A stretch of 64,000 bases of DNA from a bacterium (GTDB lineage Bacteria > Campylobacterota > Campylobacteria > Campylobacterales > Sulfurimonadaceae): NCBI GenBank assembly GCA_018822665.1, contig JAHJJX010000021.1, forward strand, positions 1 to 64,000, read 5' to 3'. The notes under the pieces are model-generated. The model worked only from the letters and a program-made list of their open reading frames with translations, was not told the origin of the DNA and ran no database searches. Positions 52,199-62,141 of this stretch are shown here, piece after piece. Position 1 is the stretch's first letter. Every line of letters starts with the position of its first letter. Both the position numbers and the translations under genes were made by a program.

Positions 52199-53689
52199 CT
52201 ACAAACCTAGAGACTCTAAAGAGTATTTACTCAATGCGTTAAGTGCGTTAATTCCAGGAATATCCAATAACAAAGAGGTACCGACTCCTCCCCATAAAAC
52301 GATAAGAGCAGAAATTACAATAAAGGCCAAAGACACCTTGTATCCATAATCTACTTCCAAGTGCCCGCTCTCTTTAAAATAAAGATGCACAATCACTTTA
52401 AAATAATAATATATAGATATAAATGCGCTCAAAGCTCCAAAAAATGCGAGGAACGTATAACCTGCTTCTATTGCCGAGGTGAAGATGTAAAACTTTCCAA
52501 TAAAACCTATCGTGGATGGAAAACCGGCCAATGAGAGCATAAAAACGGTAAGCGAAGCGGCAATAATCGGTCTCTCTTTTGCAAGCCCGTTTAAATCATC
52601 ATAGTTAATAAGATTATCGCTGCCTTTGCTTATGTAACTTAAAACTCCAAAAGCACCAATGGCGCTGATGAAATATGCAAACAGATAAAATATTATTGCG
52701 CTTGCGGCACTTGATGTCGCCTCTCCCGTTGAAGCAAACGCAATCAGCAGGTATCCGCTGTGAACAACGGAAGAAGCTGCAAGCATCTTTTTAACACTCT
52801 GCTGAATTACTGCCAAAAGAGAACCTACCGCCATTGTGATAAGCGCTCCGCCTATGATGAGAGGGTCATAAATCGCCTGAAATGTTATGTAATCCTTAAG
52901 GAACACTCTTAAAGCAAAGGCAAAAATAGCGATTTTAAAGACACCTGCCATATAGGCGGTAATCGGAAGGGATGCTCCCTCATACACATCCAAAACCCAT
53001 GCACCAAAAGGAACCGCCGCGATTTTAAACATGATGGTTATCATAATGAGCATACTTCCCGCAACCACCAAGAGTTGAGAGTTTAAATCTGTATTTAAAA
53101 TATATTCGGCGATAACATCAAGATTTGTACTTTTCGTCTGCGCAAAAATGAGCATCATTCCAAGAAGATAAAAAGATGCCGCAAAGGAGCCAAGCAGAAG
53201 GTATTTGAAAAAAGCTTCAGAAGCTTTAAGAGAATCTCTGTTAAGCCCTACCAAAATATAAACCGACATGGAAGCAATTTCCAAAGATATAAAAGCTGTA
53301 AGAAGCTCATTTGCCATTGTCAAAATCACCATTCCAAAAAGCGACAAAAGAAACAAAACAAAAGATTCATGCGTAAAAAAGTTTGTTTTGTCGACAAAAG
53401 ATTTTGCTATGGCCAGTGTTAAAAAACCCCCAAGCAAAAAGAGTGAAATAAAGGTGGCGCTAAAGGTATCGTACACTATCATAGAGTTAAAAATCTGCGG
53501 TAAAATCTCAGCAGAATGCAGGACGCCTATACCGTTTATCGAAATAAAAAAAGCGATAAAAAGGGTCGCAAGCGTTATATAATAAGCTCTGTTTTTAGTG
53601 TAATATGAACTCAAGCCAAAGAGTAAAATAAAAATGGCGCTCAAAAGTAGCAGGGCAGGCACAGCCAAGGCAATAAACGTATTACTCAT
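52199..53689 (-). CDS. nuoN: NADH-quinone oxidoreductase subunit N
   Basis: The 496-residue Mrp-type proton-pumping membrane subunit has the conserved KYLLLGSFAASFYLLGM segment and SLAGFPSTIGFIGKF. I chose ATG 53689, which overlaps the nuoM stop as ATGAGTAA. An open extension of 16 codons would lie within nuoM. It is the last gene of the nuo operon. Confidence 0.96.
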   Translation of the reverse strand: MSNTFIALAVPALLLLSAIFILLFGLSSYYTKNRAYYITLATLFIAFFISINGIGVLHSAEILPQIFNSMIVYDTFSATFISLFLLGGFLTLAIAKSFVDKTNFFTHESFVLFLLSLFGMVILTMANELLTAFISLEIASMSVYILVGLNRDSLKASEAFFKYLLLGSFAASFYLLGMMLIFAQTKSTNLDVIAEYILNTDLNSQLLVVAGSMLIMITIMFKIAAVPFGAWVLDVYEGASLPITAYMAGVFKIAIFAFALRVFLKDYITFQAIYDPLIIGGALITMAVGSLLAVIQQSVKKMLAASSVVHSGYLLIAFASTGEATSSAASAIIFYLFAYFISAIGAFGVLSYISKGSDNLINYDDLNGLAKERPIIAASLTVFMLSLAGFPSTIGFIGKFYIFTSAIEAGYTFLAFFGALSAFISIYYYFKVIVHLYFKESGHLEVDYGYKVSLAFIVISALIVLWGGVGTSLLLDIPGINALNALSKYSLESLGL

Positions 53690-55154
53690 GATAAACCGCC
53701 TCTTTGCCCGCTGCAAAAGATTTTGCAGTAGGTTCAATCTTTTTTATAAAATAATTTGGGAAAATTCCCATAGCCAGAATGAGCAAAGCCAGAGGAATCA
53801 AAGCGATAAGTTCATGGAGGCGAAGGTCTTGAAAGTTTTTTGCGGACTCGCTTACCTTGCCATAGAGAACCTGACTTATCATTTTAAACATAAAAAGCAT
53901 AGCAAGCAAAATAGTTGTAGCGCTGATAAAGCCGACATAAATATCATACTCAAATGCTCCAAGAACAATCAACACCTCAGCAACAAAACCGGCAGTTAAA
54001 GGAACTCCCACGATACTCAGTGCAAAAAATGCAAAAAAGAGGGCAAACTTCGGAGCAACCGCGGCAATTCCGCCAAGGGAGTCGATGTGGTATGTTTTGG
54101 TTCGCTCAAACAACATTCCTGCCATCAAAAACAAAGCAGTAGAAGAGACGGCATGTGCAACTATAAGATACGAGGACCCGACAAGCCCATACACATCATA
54201 AATGAAAAATCCGACTACAACCAAAGAGAGGTGAGAAGCGGATGAGAGCGCAAACATTTTCTTTAAGTGGCTTTGACTCATGGCGGATATTCCAAAATAG
54301 ATAAGTCCAAAAAGCCCGATGCCTATAAAATAAGGTGCAAGCGCATGTGAAGTCTCAGGAAAGAGAGTAAATAAAAATCTCCATATCGCATACGCTCCAA
54401 GTTTCGCCATAAGAGCCGACATCACGATAACTGCTCCCGTCGGTGCGCTTCTATAAGTTTCGCTCAGCCATGTATGAAATGGAAATATCGGTATCTTGAT
54501 GGCAAAGGCAAGCATAAAACCGCTAAAAGCAAAAAAGGATTCTCGCGCGCCCAGCTTCACATTTTTCAAATCATAAAGGTCAAAAGAGTACACTCCAAAC
54601 TGCCCCTTATACTGCACAGCGACATAAAGAATTCCAATAAGCATCATCAGTGAGCCCAAAATAGTATAGATGTTAAACTTCATAGTAATAAAGTGCTTAT
54701 TGCCGTAGCCAAAAAGACCTATCATAAAAAATATAGGCAGCAGCATCACTTCCCAAAAAAGATAAAAAAGCATCAAATCAAGAGAGAGGACGGCCCCCAT
54801 AATTCCTCCCTGAACAAAAAGCAGATTTATCCAATAGCCTCGCTTATCTCTTTGCTTGTAAAGGGCGATAGCAACAAGAGGCATAATAATGGCATTCATC
54901 ATAACGATACCCAGAGAAACTCCGTCCACACCGATATGGTACGAAATGCCGTATTCGGCTATCCAAGGATGATACTCGATAAACTGCATGGAAGCATTTG
55001 CATCAAAAGCCACGTATAAACTAAATGCCAGATACATCACAATACCCGTAACAATCATATAAAGTGTTTTAACTATATTAATATGTATTTTTGTAACAAA
55101 CAAAGCAAAAGCAGTTATTATGGGTAAAAAAATCATTAAGCTCAGAGTGCTCAT
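53682..55154 (-). CDS. nuoM: NADH-quinone oxidoreductase subunit M
   Basis: The 490-residue proton-pumping subunit has ALSIVGVPLTAGFVAE, PFHTWLSETYRSAPTGAV and FYLFWEVMLLP with the key Glu. The start ATG overlaps nuoL by 4 bases. Confidence 0.97.
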   Translation of the reverse strand: MSTLSLMIFLPIITAFALFVTKIHINIVKTLYMIVTGIVMYLAFSLYVAFDANASMQFIEYHPWIAEYGISYHIGVDGVSLGIVMMNAIIMPLVAIALYKQRDKRGYWINLLFVQGGIMGAVLSLDLMLFYLFWEVMLLPIFFMIGLFGYGNKHFITMKFNIYTILGSLMMLIGILYVAVQYKGQFGVYSFDLYDLKNVKLGARESFFAFSGFMLAFAIKIPIFPFHTWLSETYRSAPTGAVIVMSALMAKLGAYAIWRFLFTLFPETSHALAPYFIGIGLFGLIYFGISAMSQSHLKKMFALSSASHLSLVVVGFFIYDVYGLVGSSYLIVAHAVSSTALFLMAGMLFERTKTYHIDSLGGIAAVAPKFALFFAFFALSIVGVPLTAGFVAEVLIVLGAFEYDIYVGFISATTILLAMLFMFKMISQVLYGKVSESAKNFQDLRLHELIALIPLALLILAMGIFPNYFIKKIEPTAKSFAAGKEAVYHE

Positions 55155-57013
55155 ACAACATCCCCCAGCAGAAAATAAAGGTAGATAAATCCCGACACCA
55201 CTCCGACTAAGATATACAGAGCATAAAACCGCACATTTCCATTCTCGGCATGTGCAAATATTTTTCCAATTTTATAATAGGCAAATGCCATCGCGTTGAT
55301 TGAATCATCAATCAAAGATTTGCTTATTGTTTTATCAAAGAAAAGTGAGAAAGCTTGCAGAGTTCGTACCACTGTTTGATGATAAAACGCATCGACATAA
55401 AATTTATTTGCGATCACGCTTGTTTCATTCTCTTTTTCTATGGCATCCGTATAGGCATATTTCTTATACGTGTAAAAAATGACACCTGCTATAAAAAGAG
55501 TATTGACACCCATCAAAATTATCTCTGTGGCATGTGGAACTTTATGGCTTTGTTCTGCAAGACCCAGCCAATGAGAGATATTTAATTCCCCTGCAAATAT
55601 TTCAGGAAAGTTCAGCAGACCCGCAAATATTGAGAGCAGAGTCAAAACTGCCATAGGGTAAATCATAGAAGCGCCGCTCTTTTGAGCGCTCTTTTTTTCT
55701 CGAGTGAAAAAGAGAACAAACACCATTCGAAACATATAAAACGCAGTTAAAAGTGAAGCAACAAAGGCTAAAAAAAAGATTTCCACATGCCCGCTCGCAT
55801 ACAAGGCGCTCATAATCGCATCTTTGGAGAAAAAGGCTGAAAACGGAGGTATCGCGGTTATGGTGAGCGTGGCGATATACATCATGACAAATAGCACAGG
55901 AGCTTGTATGCCCCGAAGCTCTCTTATATCTTGCTTATGATGAAAAGCGGCGATAATCGCACCTGCCGCCATAAAAAGCAAAGCTTTGAAAAAGGCATGT
56001 GCAAACATGTGAAAAAGTGCGGTTGAATAAGCGCCGACACCCAGAGCCATAAACATAAACCCAAGTTGGCTCATCGTTGAATACGCAAGAATTTTTTTGA
56101 TGTCATACTCTCTTGTGGCAACCACCGCTGCAAACAAAGCGCTTAAAGCCCCCACATAAGCGATAAAAATCGAGATATCGGGTGTTAAGTTATACAAAGG
56201 CGCAAAACGCGCCACCATATAAACCCCTGCCGTAACCATAGTTGCGGCATGGATGAGTGCAGAAACAGGAGTCGGTCCCGCCATTGCATCGGGCAGCCAG
56301 ACAAAAAGAGGAATCTGAGCAGATTTTCCCATCGCCCCCACAAAAAGTAAAAATGCGATAAGGCTGAGCATTCCAGAGTCAATCTGCACAAGATTATAAA
56401 ATATATGCTCAAAATCAAAACCCCCGCTTCCAATCTCAAGAAACAAAAGCATCAAAGCGCTTAAAAAACCAAAATCCCCGATACGGTTAAGTATAAAAGC
56501 TTTATTTCCGGCGTATGTATTTTTAATCTCCTCATAATAAAAACCAATCAGAGCATAAGAAGTAAGCCCGACTCCCTCCCAGCCGATAAACATGATAATC
56601 GGATTATCAGCCAGAACCAGCAAAAGCATAAAAAAAACAAAGATGTTGAAATAGGCAAAAAATCTTCCGTAACTTCTTTGCCCGTCCATATAGCCTGTTG
56701 CATAGATATGAATCAAAAAGCTCACGGGTGCGACAAATAAAATCATAAACGCACTGAGGGCATCCGCCTTGAGAGCCGCTTCTACTACAAAGTCACCGAT
56801 ATGGAGCCAAGTAAAAAGGTGTGAGGAGAAAACCTCTTTTTCAAAATAGCTGTAATAGCTCACAAAAAGCGCCAAAAATGCGCTGACTCCAGGGCCAAGC
56901 AAAGCCAAAAAAGTATAAACAGACTGATGCACCTTGGAAAATAAAAAAATAATGAGAAAAATCAAAACGGCACTCACAAGGGGGCCAAGAAGCAAAAGAG
57001 TTAAAACATTCAT
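55151..57013 (-). CDS. nuoL: NADH-quinone oxidoreductase subunit L
   Basis: The 620-residue largest Mrp-like subunit has the long C-terminal lateral helix. Marks are FIGWEGVGLTSYALIGF, PDAMAGPTPVSALIHAATMV and YSTMSQLGFMF. It overlaps nuoK and nuoM by 4 bases each. Dispersed motifs lie at 55529 and 55783. Confidence 0.97.
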   Translation of the reverse strand: MNVLTLLLLGPLVSAVLIFLIIFLFSKVHQSVYTFLALLGPGVSAFLALFVSYYSYFEKEVFSSHLFTWLHIGDFVVEAALKADALSAFMILFVAPVSFLIHIYATGYMDGQRSYGRFFAYFNIFVFFMLLLVLADNPIIMFIGWEGVGLTSYALIGFYYEEIKNTYAGNKAFILNRIGDFGFLSALMLLFLEIGSGGFDFEHIFYNLVQIDSGMLSLIAFLLFVGAMGKSAQIPLFVWLPDAMAGPTPVSALIHAATMVTAGVYMVARFAPLYNLTPDISIFIAYVGALSALFAAVVATREYDIKKILAYSTMSQLGFMFMALGVGAYSTALFHMFAHAFFKALLFMAAGAIIAAFHHKQDIRELRGIQAPVLFVMMYIATLTITAIPPFSAFFSKDAIMSALYASGHVEIFFLAFVASLLTAFYMFRMVFVLFFTREKKSAQKSGASMIYPMAVLTLLSIFAGLLNFPEIFAGELNISHWLGLAEQSHKVPHATEIILMGVNTLFIAGVIFYTYKKYAYTDAIEKENETSVIANKFYVDAFYHQTVVRTLQAFSLFFDKTISKSLIDDSINAMAFAYYKIGKIFAHAENGNVRFYALYILVGVVSGFIYLYFLLGDVV

Positions 57014-57315
57014 TTTTTATCTCCCAGCATATCAAATAGATTTGCATCCAGCGAGGCTTTATTTCTAAAAAGTATTACAAATAAAGACATAAAAAGAGCG
57101 GCCTCAGAAGCTGTAATGGCGATAATTATCAGAGAGATAACCTGTGCCGAACTCTCTCCCAAATCTGCACTTATAGCCACAAAAGACAAATTTACTGCAT
57201 TAAGCATCAGCTCTATCGACATATAAATCACGATGATATTTCTTCTGCTGATAAGTCCTACAACTCCGATAGAAAAAAGAATAATGGAAAGTATCATGTA
57301 CGCTTTTAACATCAT
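57010..57315 (-). CDS. nuoK: NADH-quinone oxidoreductase subunit K
   Basis: The 101-residue three-helix membrane subunit has MSIELMLNAVNLSFV with the conserved Glu and ASEAALFMSLFVILFR with the second. The start ATG overlaps the nuoJ stop. Confidence 0.96.
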   Translation of the reverse strand: MMLKAYMILSIILFSIGVVGLISRRNIIVIYMSIELMLNAVNLSFVAISADLGESSAQVISLIIIAITASEAALFMSLFVILFRNKASLDANLFDMLGDKK

Positions 57316-57812
57316 TCACCCCTCTTTGAAAGCATTACGGCACCGATGAGGGCTACGAGAAGCAAAATGGAAACCAGTTCAAAAGGGAGAACCCACTTGC
57401 TAAAGAGCGTCAAACCCACATCTTGAATCGTTCCAAAATTTTTTGCCGTTGCGCCCTCTAACGCTATATCGCTTCTTAAAATCAAATTAATTAAGATGGC
57501 GCAGAAGGGGGTAAGGATGAGAGATGTTGCAAGAAGCCATCTGTTTTTATATTTTTCATCGGGCAGGTTTTCATCTTTGATATTTAAAAACATAATAATA
57601 AATAAAATCAGCGACAAAATCGCACCCGCATAAATAATAATCTGAACAACAAATAAAAATGTGGCATTCATAAGCCCAAAAAGTGCCGCAACACTAATAA
57701 GCGTGACAATGAAACTAAGCGCCGAATCAATCGGTCTGTGCGCACTTATCATGATGATTGCACTCACAATCGTAATGATTGCCAATGTTGCAAACACTAT
57801 CTCATTTTGCAA
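57312..57812 (-). CDS. nuoJ: NADH-quinone oxidoreductase subunit J
   Basis: The 166-residue five-helix subunit has SALSFIVTLISVAALFGLMN and YAGAILSLILFIIMFLNI. It starts at TTG 57812, with GAGGAG about seven bases before it, and overlaps nuoI by 11 bases. Confidence 0.95.
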   Translation of the reverse strand: MQNEIVFATLAIITIVSAIIMISAHRPIDSALSFIVTLISVAALFGLMNATFLFVVQIIIYAGAILSLILFIIMFLNIKDENLPDEKYKNRWLLATSLILTPFCAILINLILRSDIALEGATAKNFGTIQDVGLTLFSKWVLPFELVSILLLVALIGAVMLSKRGE

Positions 57813-58320
57813 GGCTAAACTCCTCTTTTGATATTCCTTTGATGCTCAGTAATTTGGCTTTATTGTAAATGAAATCTTCTCTTTTATTCCCTATAACCGA
57901 ATACAAACCGCTATCCATTCGAATGGCATCGCAAGGGCAAGCTTCTACGCAGTAGCCGCAAAATACACACTCCAGCAAATCAATGTTAAAGATGGCAGGC
58001 ATCTTCTCGTCCACTCCGTCTTCTCTTGCCATTGCAACAATATCTATGCACTTTGCAGGACAAGCTGTTGCACACATAAAACAAGCAACACAGGCGATAG
58101 AGTCATCCTCTTTTCTGTGCGTGAGTCTATGCACTCCGCGGTAGCGTGGCGTGATGTCTCTTGGCATCTCTTCAGGATAACAGATAGTCGGGATGTTACT
58201 TGCATCGCTCAGATTTGCACTAAAGTGTTTGAGGGTTGTCTTCATTCCGCCAAAGATTGCATGGAGATAAATCTTTTCTAAAAATGTGCTTCCGTGGCGC
58301 TCTACGACTCTAATTCCCAT
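57802..58320 (-). CDS. nuoI: NADH-quinone oxidoreductase subunit I
   Basis: The 172-residue protein has two 4Fe-4S ferredoxin motifs, CVACFMCATACPAKCIDI and CVFCGYCVEACPCDAIRM, that carry electrons from NuoG to the quinone site (clusters N6a and N6b). The start ATG 58320 overlaps the nuoH end by 11 bases. Confidence 0.97.
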   Translation of the reverse strand: MGIRVVERHGSTFLEKIYLHAIFGGMKTTLKHFSANLSDASNIPTICYPEEMPRDITPRYRGVHRLTHRKEDDSIACVACFMCATACPAKCIDIVAMAREDGVDEKMPAIFNIDLLECVFCGYCVEACPCDAIRMDSGLYSVIGNKREDFIYNKAKLLSIKGISKEEFSLAK

Positions 58321-59572
58321 AGTTCACTCCTACCACAACGATGGCTGTAATGAAAATGTTTGCAAGGGAAAGAGGAAGTAAAATATTCCAACCGAGTTTT
58401 TGAGTTTGATCGTACCTAAATCTCGGCAAAGTCCATCGCACCCAGATAAACACAAAGTGCAAAAAGAAGAGTTTTACCGTAAAAACGGCAAACTGCAAAA
58501 GCATAACACCGACCGCACTTGCATGAGAAATTCCAAGGGCGTAATAGGACATAACAGTGATGGCAAAGAGTGTAAAACCGATGATAAGAGTCGTATATAC
58601 TTTTGTCTCATTGAGACCCTTCATGGCAAAAATATTGTGTTTTCTCATCCACTTTAAAAAAAGGAGTGAAGTTACAACAGCAAAAGCGATGATGAGCCAT
58701 AAAACGAGCTCAAAATTATTGATTAAATCTGCAGTTGTAAGATATGGAAGCTGATAACCGCCTAAAAAGAGCGTGACAATCAAAGCACCCGATGCCGCCA
58801 TAGCGATATACTCCGCCACGAAAAAGAGTCCGAATTTCATCGCTCCATACTCCGTGTGGTAGCCCGCAACTATTTCGCTCTCCCCCTCCGCCGCATCAAA
58901 AGGCGCGCGGTTTGTCTCTGCAAATGCGGTGACAATGAAGATAATCGTCGCAATGGGCTGAAGCACAATTCCCCAAGCAGGAAAGATAAAAAAAGTCTGC
59001 GACTGATAGGTTACAATCTCATTAAGACTGATTGTTCCGTACGTTATCAGCATGGAAACAAGTGAGAGTCCCATCGCAACTTCATAGCCGATTACCTGCG
59101 CAGTTGCTCGCATAGAGCCTAAAATCGCATACTTGTTGTGGCTCGCCCAACCGCCTAAAATAATGCCGTAAACTCCCAAACCTGCAAAAGCCAAAAACCA
59201 AAGCACCCCCAAATCCGTAGGAAGTGCCTGCATGTGGAAAGTTTGCTCTCCTATCTTTATATTATCGGCATAAGGGATAACCATAAAGGTCAGAAATGCG
59301 CTCATAAAGGCGATGGAGGGAGCGACCAGATAATAAAATTTGTTCTTGATGTGCGAGGGCAGAAACTCCTCTTTAAAAACAAGTTTCATCATATCTGCCA
59401 CCGACTGAATGATTCCTCCTAGACGAATACCGTTGATGTGACATCGGTTTGGTCCAAGCCTATCTTGAATGAGTGCGGCGATTCTTCTCTCCATCCACAC
59501 CAAAATCGGAACGCTCACAAGTGAATAAAAAAGGGTTAATACAAGAGGTACAAGAATTAAAACCGTATTCAT
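58310..59572 (-). CDS. nuoH: NADH-quinone oxidoreductase subunit H
   Basis: The 420-residue membrane subunit at the quinone site has WMERRIAALIQDRLGPNR, ETNRAPFDAAEGESEIVAGY and RWTLPRFRYDQ. I chose ATG 59572, overlapping the nuoG stop (ATGA) with GGAGG before it, rather than an open extension 14 codons up. It is longer than the E. coli protein (325). Confidence 0.96.
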   Translation of the reverse strand: MNTVLILVPLVLTLFYSLVSVPILVWMERRIAALIQDRLGPNRCHINGIRLGGIIQSVADMMKLVFKEEFLPSHIKNKFYYLVAPSIAFMSAFLTFMVIPYADNIKIGEQTFHMQALPTDLGVLWFLAFAGLGVYGIILGGWASHNKYAILGSMRATAQVIGYEVAMGLSLVSMLITYGTISLNEIVTYQSQTFFIFPAWGIVLQPIATIIFIVTAFAETNRAPFDAAEGESEIVAGYHTEYGAMKFGLFFVAEYIAMAASGALIVTLFLGGYQLPYLTTADLINNFELVLWLIIAFAVVTSLLFLKWMRKHNIFAMKGLNETKVYTTLIIGFTLFAITVMSYYALGISHASAVGVMLLQFAVFTVKLFFLHFVFIWVRWTLPRFRYDQTQKLGWNILLPLSLANIFITAIVVVGVNYGN

Positions 59573-60912
59573 TGCAACTCCTCCAAAAGCTCGATAAGTC
59601 TTGGCGCTTCGCATCTGTATTTAGTTGCATAAAAATCTTGTCGGATTCCATCGCAGTTGATAATAGTTCCACTTTCATGGGCGAAGTTTGCGATGGCGAA
59701 AACCGCTTCACATTTAATTTCTATCTTTGATGTTGTAAAAGAAATCACTTTTTTATTCTCTAATTCTTTGACTTTTAAAAGATTATGGTCAAAATTTACC
59801 ACTAATTCTGAACTTTCTAAAAAGCTGTTAAACTTATCTTGGCATGTGGAAATATTTAACTCTTTTACTCCTGTGAAGTTTGCACTTGTGTCATTTGTTT
59901 TGAGCCAATCATCACCGAAACTCTCATCCGCATATGGAAGTGAAAAAAGCTCTATATTGTAGTTTTTACAAAACTCTTTTACTGCTTGAAGTTGTTGTAA
60001 ACTAAATGATGGAGAAACCAGAGCCACTTTTTTCTCTGCTCTTAACAGCTCTTTGAAACTTTCCATACCCCAAGAAGTTGAATTGAATTTTTCATTCAAC
60101 TCTCTATAGCTCAACCGCCCATAATCACATAAAAAAGATTGGTTAATTTGCTTGTTTCTTCGAGAGCGAAATCTGTAAACTTTTTCATCTGAGTATTTGG
60201 TTTCATTGTAATCTATATGAATATTGCATCCGCGTGAACAGCCGTGACAGACGCTTTTTACAGAGTCCAAAAACCAGACACGCTGCGCAAATCTGAAATC
60301 TTTGGAGGTAAGAGCACCCACAGGACAGAGTTCGACTACATTCATTGCGTAGGGATTATTCAGTGGGCGGTTTGGTGCGACTGCAACTCTCGAACTATCT
60401 CCGCGACCGATAATTCCAAGCTCGTTTGTCTTTGTGATGTTCGTCGTGAATCGAACACATCGCGTACATAAGACACATCGCTCTTGGTCGAGCATCACAT
60501 TCGAGCCCAAATCAATTGCTTTGCCTTTTTTTGTTTTTGGAGTGGTGAGATGGCTGTTGTAAAGACCGAAATCCATGTAGTAGTCTTGAAGCTTGCACTC
60601 TCCGGCTTGATCACATATCGGGCAATCTACGGGATGGTTTAAGAGCTCAAGCTCTAAAATGGAGCGTTTGACTTCGTTGATGCTTTTTGTTTTTGTGAAA
60701 ACTTCAAGATTTTCACACACAAAAGTATCACAGGCAACCTGCGGTCGTTTTTGCCCTTTTATCTCCACCATGCACATTCTGCAGTTTCCGTCCGCTCCCA
60801 AATCTTGATGGTAACAAAAGTGAGGAATTTCAACACCGTTATTTAAAAGCACATTTATTAAAAGCTCTCCCTCTTTGCACTCTATCGGAGTATTGTCAAC
60901 TATAATTTTCAT
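59569..60912 (-). CDS. nuoG: NADH-quinone oxidoreductase subunit G, short form
   Basis: The 447-residue iron-sulfur subunit has a 2Fe-2S site (CYHQDLGADGNCRMC with a further Cys), the N5-type HPVDCPICDQAGECKLQ, the N4 site CVLCTRCVRF with ELCPVGAL, and a probable N7 site (CHGCSRGCNIHI and FLCDYG). The rest of the molybdopterin-like domain is cut to about 170 residues, while many NuoG proteins have 700-900. I chose ATG 60912, which overlaps the nuoF stop. One dispersed motif is at 59841-59852. Confidence 0.93.
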   Translation of the reverse strand: MKIIVDNTPIECKEGELLINVLLNNGVEIPHFCYHQDLGADGNCRMCMVEIKGQKRPQVACDTFVCENLEVFTKTKSINEVKRSILELELLNHPVDCPICDQAGECKLQDYYMDFGLYNSHLTTPKTKKGKAIDLGSNVMLDQERCVLCTRCVRFTTNITKTNELGIIGRGDSSRVAVAPNRPLNNPYAMNVVELCPVGALTSKDFRFAQRVWFLDSVKSVCHGCSRGCNIHIDYNETKYSDEKVYRFRSRRNKQINQSFLCDYGRLSYRELNEKFNSTSWGMESFKELLRAEKKVALVSPSFSLQQLQAVKEFCKNYNIELFSLPYADESFGDDWLKTNDTSANFTGVKELNISTCQDKFNSFLESSELVVNFDHNLLKVKELENKKVISFTTSKIEIKCEAVFAIANFAHESGTIINCDGIRQDFYATKYRCEAPRLIELLEELQ

Positions 60913-62141
60913 TGGATGCACTCCAAAAATTCACTCTCAAAATGTTTTAAAAAGCCCTCAATCACACCGCTCGCAGCAGGAGCAAAAACGCAGATGGTTT
61001 TGCCGTTCATGCTCTTAGAGACCGATTTTAAAATTTCCAAATCCTCATGTGTCGCAGTTTTTGCGATGAATTTATCAAGCGTCTTATCGACCCAAGAAGT
61101 TCCCTCTCGACAAGGCGTACACTGTCCGCACGATTCATGGTGATAAAACCGAAGCAGATTTTTGAGTGCTTTTACCATCGAAGCATCTTCATCCAAAACT
61201 ATCATTCCGCCTGTACCCAAAGCAGAGCCTATTGTCTTGAGACTCTCATAATCTAATCGAGCCTCATAAACGAGATGCGCAGGTAAAATTGGAGTTGAAG
61301 CACCGCCCGGAATGACGGCTTTTAATTTTTTGCCGCCTTTTACTCCGCCGCCAAGCTCTTGAATATAATCCCACATGCCTACACCAAACTGAGCTTCATA
61401 AACTCCCGGTTTTTCCACATGCCCGCTTATTGCAAAGAGAAGTGTTCCGGGGGAACAATCCGTTCCACATGCCGTGTATGCTTCTGCGCCATTTTCTACG
61501 ATAAAAGGAACTGAAGCAATGGTTTCAACATTGTTCACAAGTGTCGGCTCACCAAAATAAAACTCAGGTTCAGGAGATTTTGGCTTGAGTCTTGGATGAC
61601 CTCGATTGCCCTCGAGTGATTCTAAAAGTGCAGATTTTTCACCGCAGATATAGGCTCCTGCCCCTCTGTGAATCGTAATTTCTACAGGGTATTTTGCATC
61701 AATTCCCAAAAGATTTTTCTCATACGCCTCATCGATGGCAACTTGCAAAATATTACTAAATTCTTCATACTCGCCTCTTACATAAACATAAGAAGTGTTT
61801 GAGCCGATTGCATAGCATGTGCAAATCATCCCCTCTATTAAAAGATGCGGGTCTTTAGCGAGAATTTGTCTATCTTTAAAAGTTCCGGGCTCACTCTCAT
61901 CTGCATTGACAACAAGATATTTTTTTCCCTCAAAGTCGGACACCAACTGCCATTTCGCTCCTGCTGGTGCACCTCCGCCGCCTTTTCCGCGTAGGCCGCT
62001 TGCTTTAATAATATCGATAAGCTCTTGCGGAGTAAAAGTGAAAAGTTTTTCTAAGGATGCATAACGACCGTTTTGAAGTGCAACCGCCAAAGTCTCGGCA
62101 TGTGGAATCTCAAAGTTTTTGCTCACAATTTTAGTTTGCAT
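60909..62141 (-). CDS. nuoF: NADH-quinone oxidoreductase subunit F, unusual nucleotide site
   Basis: The 410-residue FMN subunit has the 4Fe-4S motif SCGQCTPCREGT with a later Cys in TICVFAPAAS. The FMN/nucleotide loop reads GLRGKGGGGAPAGAKWQL (49-66), while the usual form is RGRGGAGFPTGLKWSF, so both Phe that stack on NADH are replaced by Ala58 and Leu66. The usual GEE in the second loop is GEKSALL (Lys169). NADPH or another donor is therefore possible. It overlaps nuoE by 11 bases. Four dispersed motifs lie in the gene (61371, 61415, 61465, 62097). Confidence 0.93.
   Translation of the reverse strand: MQTKIVSKNFEIPHAETLAVALQNGRYASLEKLFTFTPQELIDIIKASGLRGKGGGGAPAGAKWQLVSDFEGKKYLVVNADESEPGTFKDRQILAKDPHLLIEGMICTCYAIGSNTSYVYVRGEYEEFSNILQVAIDEAYEKNLLGIDAKYPVEITIHRGAGAYICGEKSALLESLEGNRGHPRLKPKSPEPEFYFGEPTLVNNVETIASVPFIVENGAEAYTACGTDCSPGTLLFAISGHVEKPGVYEAQFGVGMWDYIQELGGGVKGGKKLKAVIPGGASTPILPAHLVYEARLDYESLKTIGSALGTGGMIVLDEDASMVKALKNLLRFYHHESCGQCTPCREGTSWVDKTLDKFIAKTATHEDLEILKSVSKSMNGKTICVFAPAASGVIEGFLKHFESEFLECIQ

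Noticed and set aside
6596-55995. GGCATGTGC variants (for example 6596, 46904, 54153, 55247, 55995)
   Set aside because: They differ at the last core base and were not counted as members, although they could be decayed or precursor copies.
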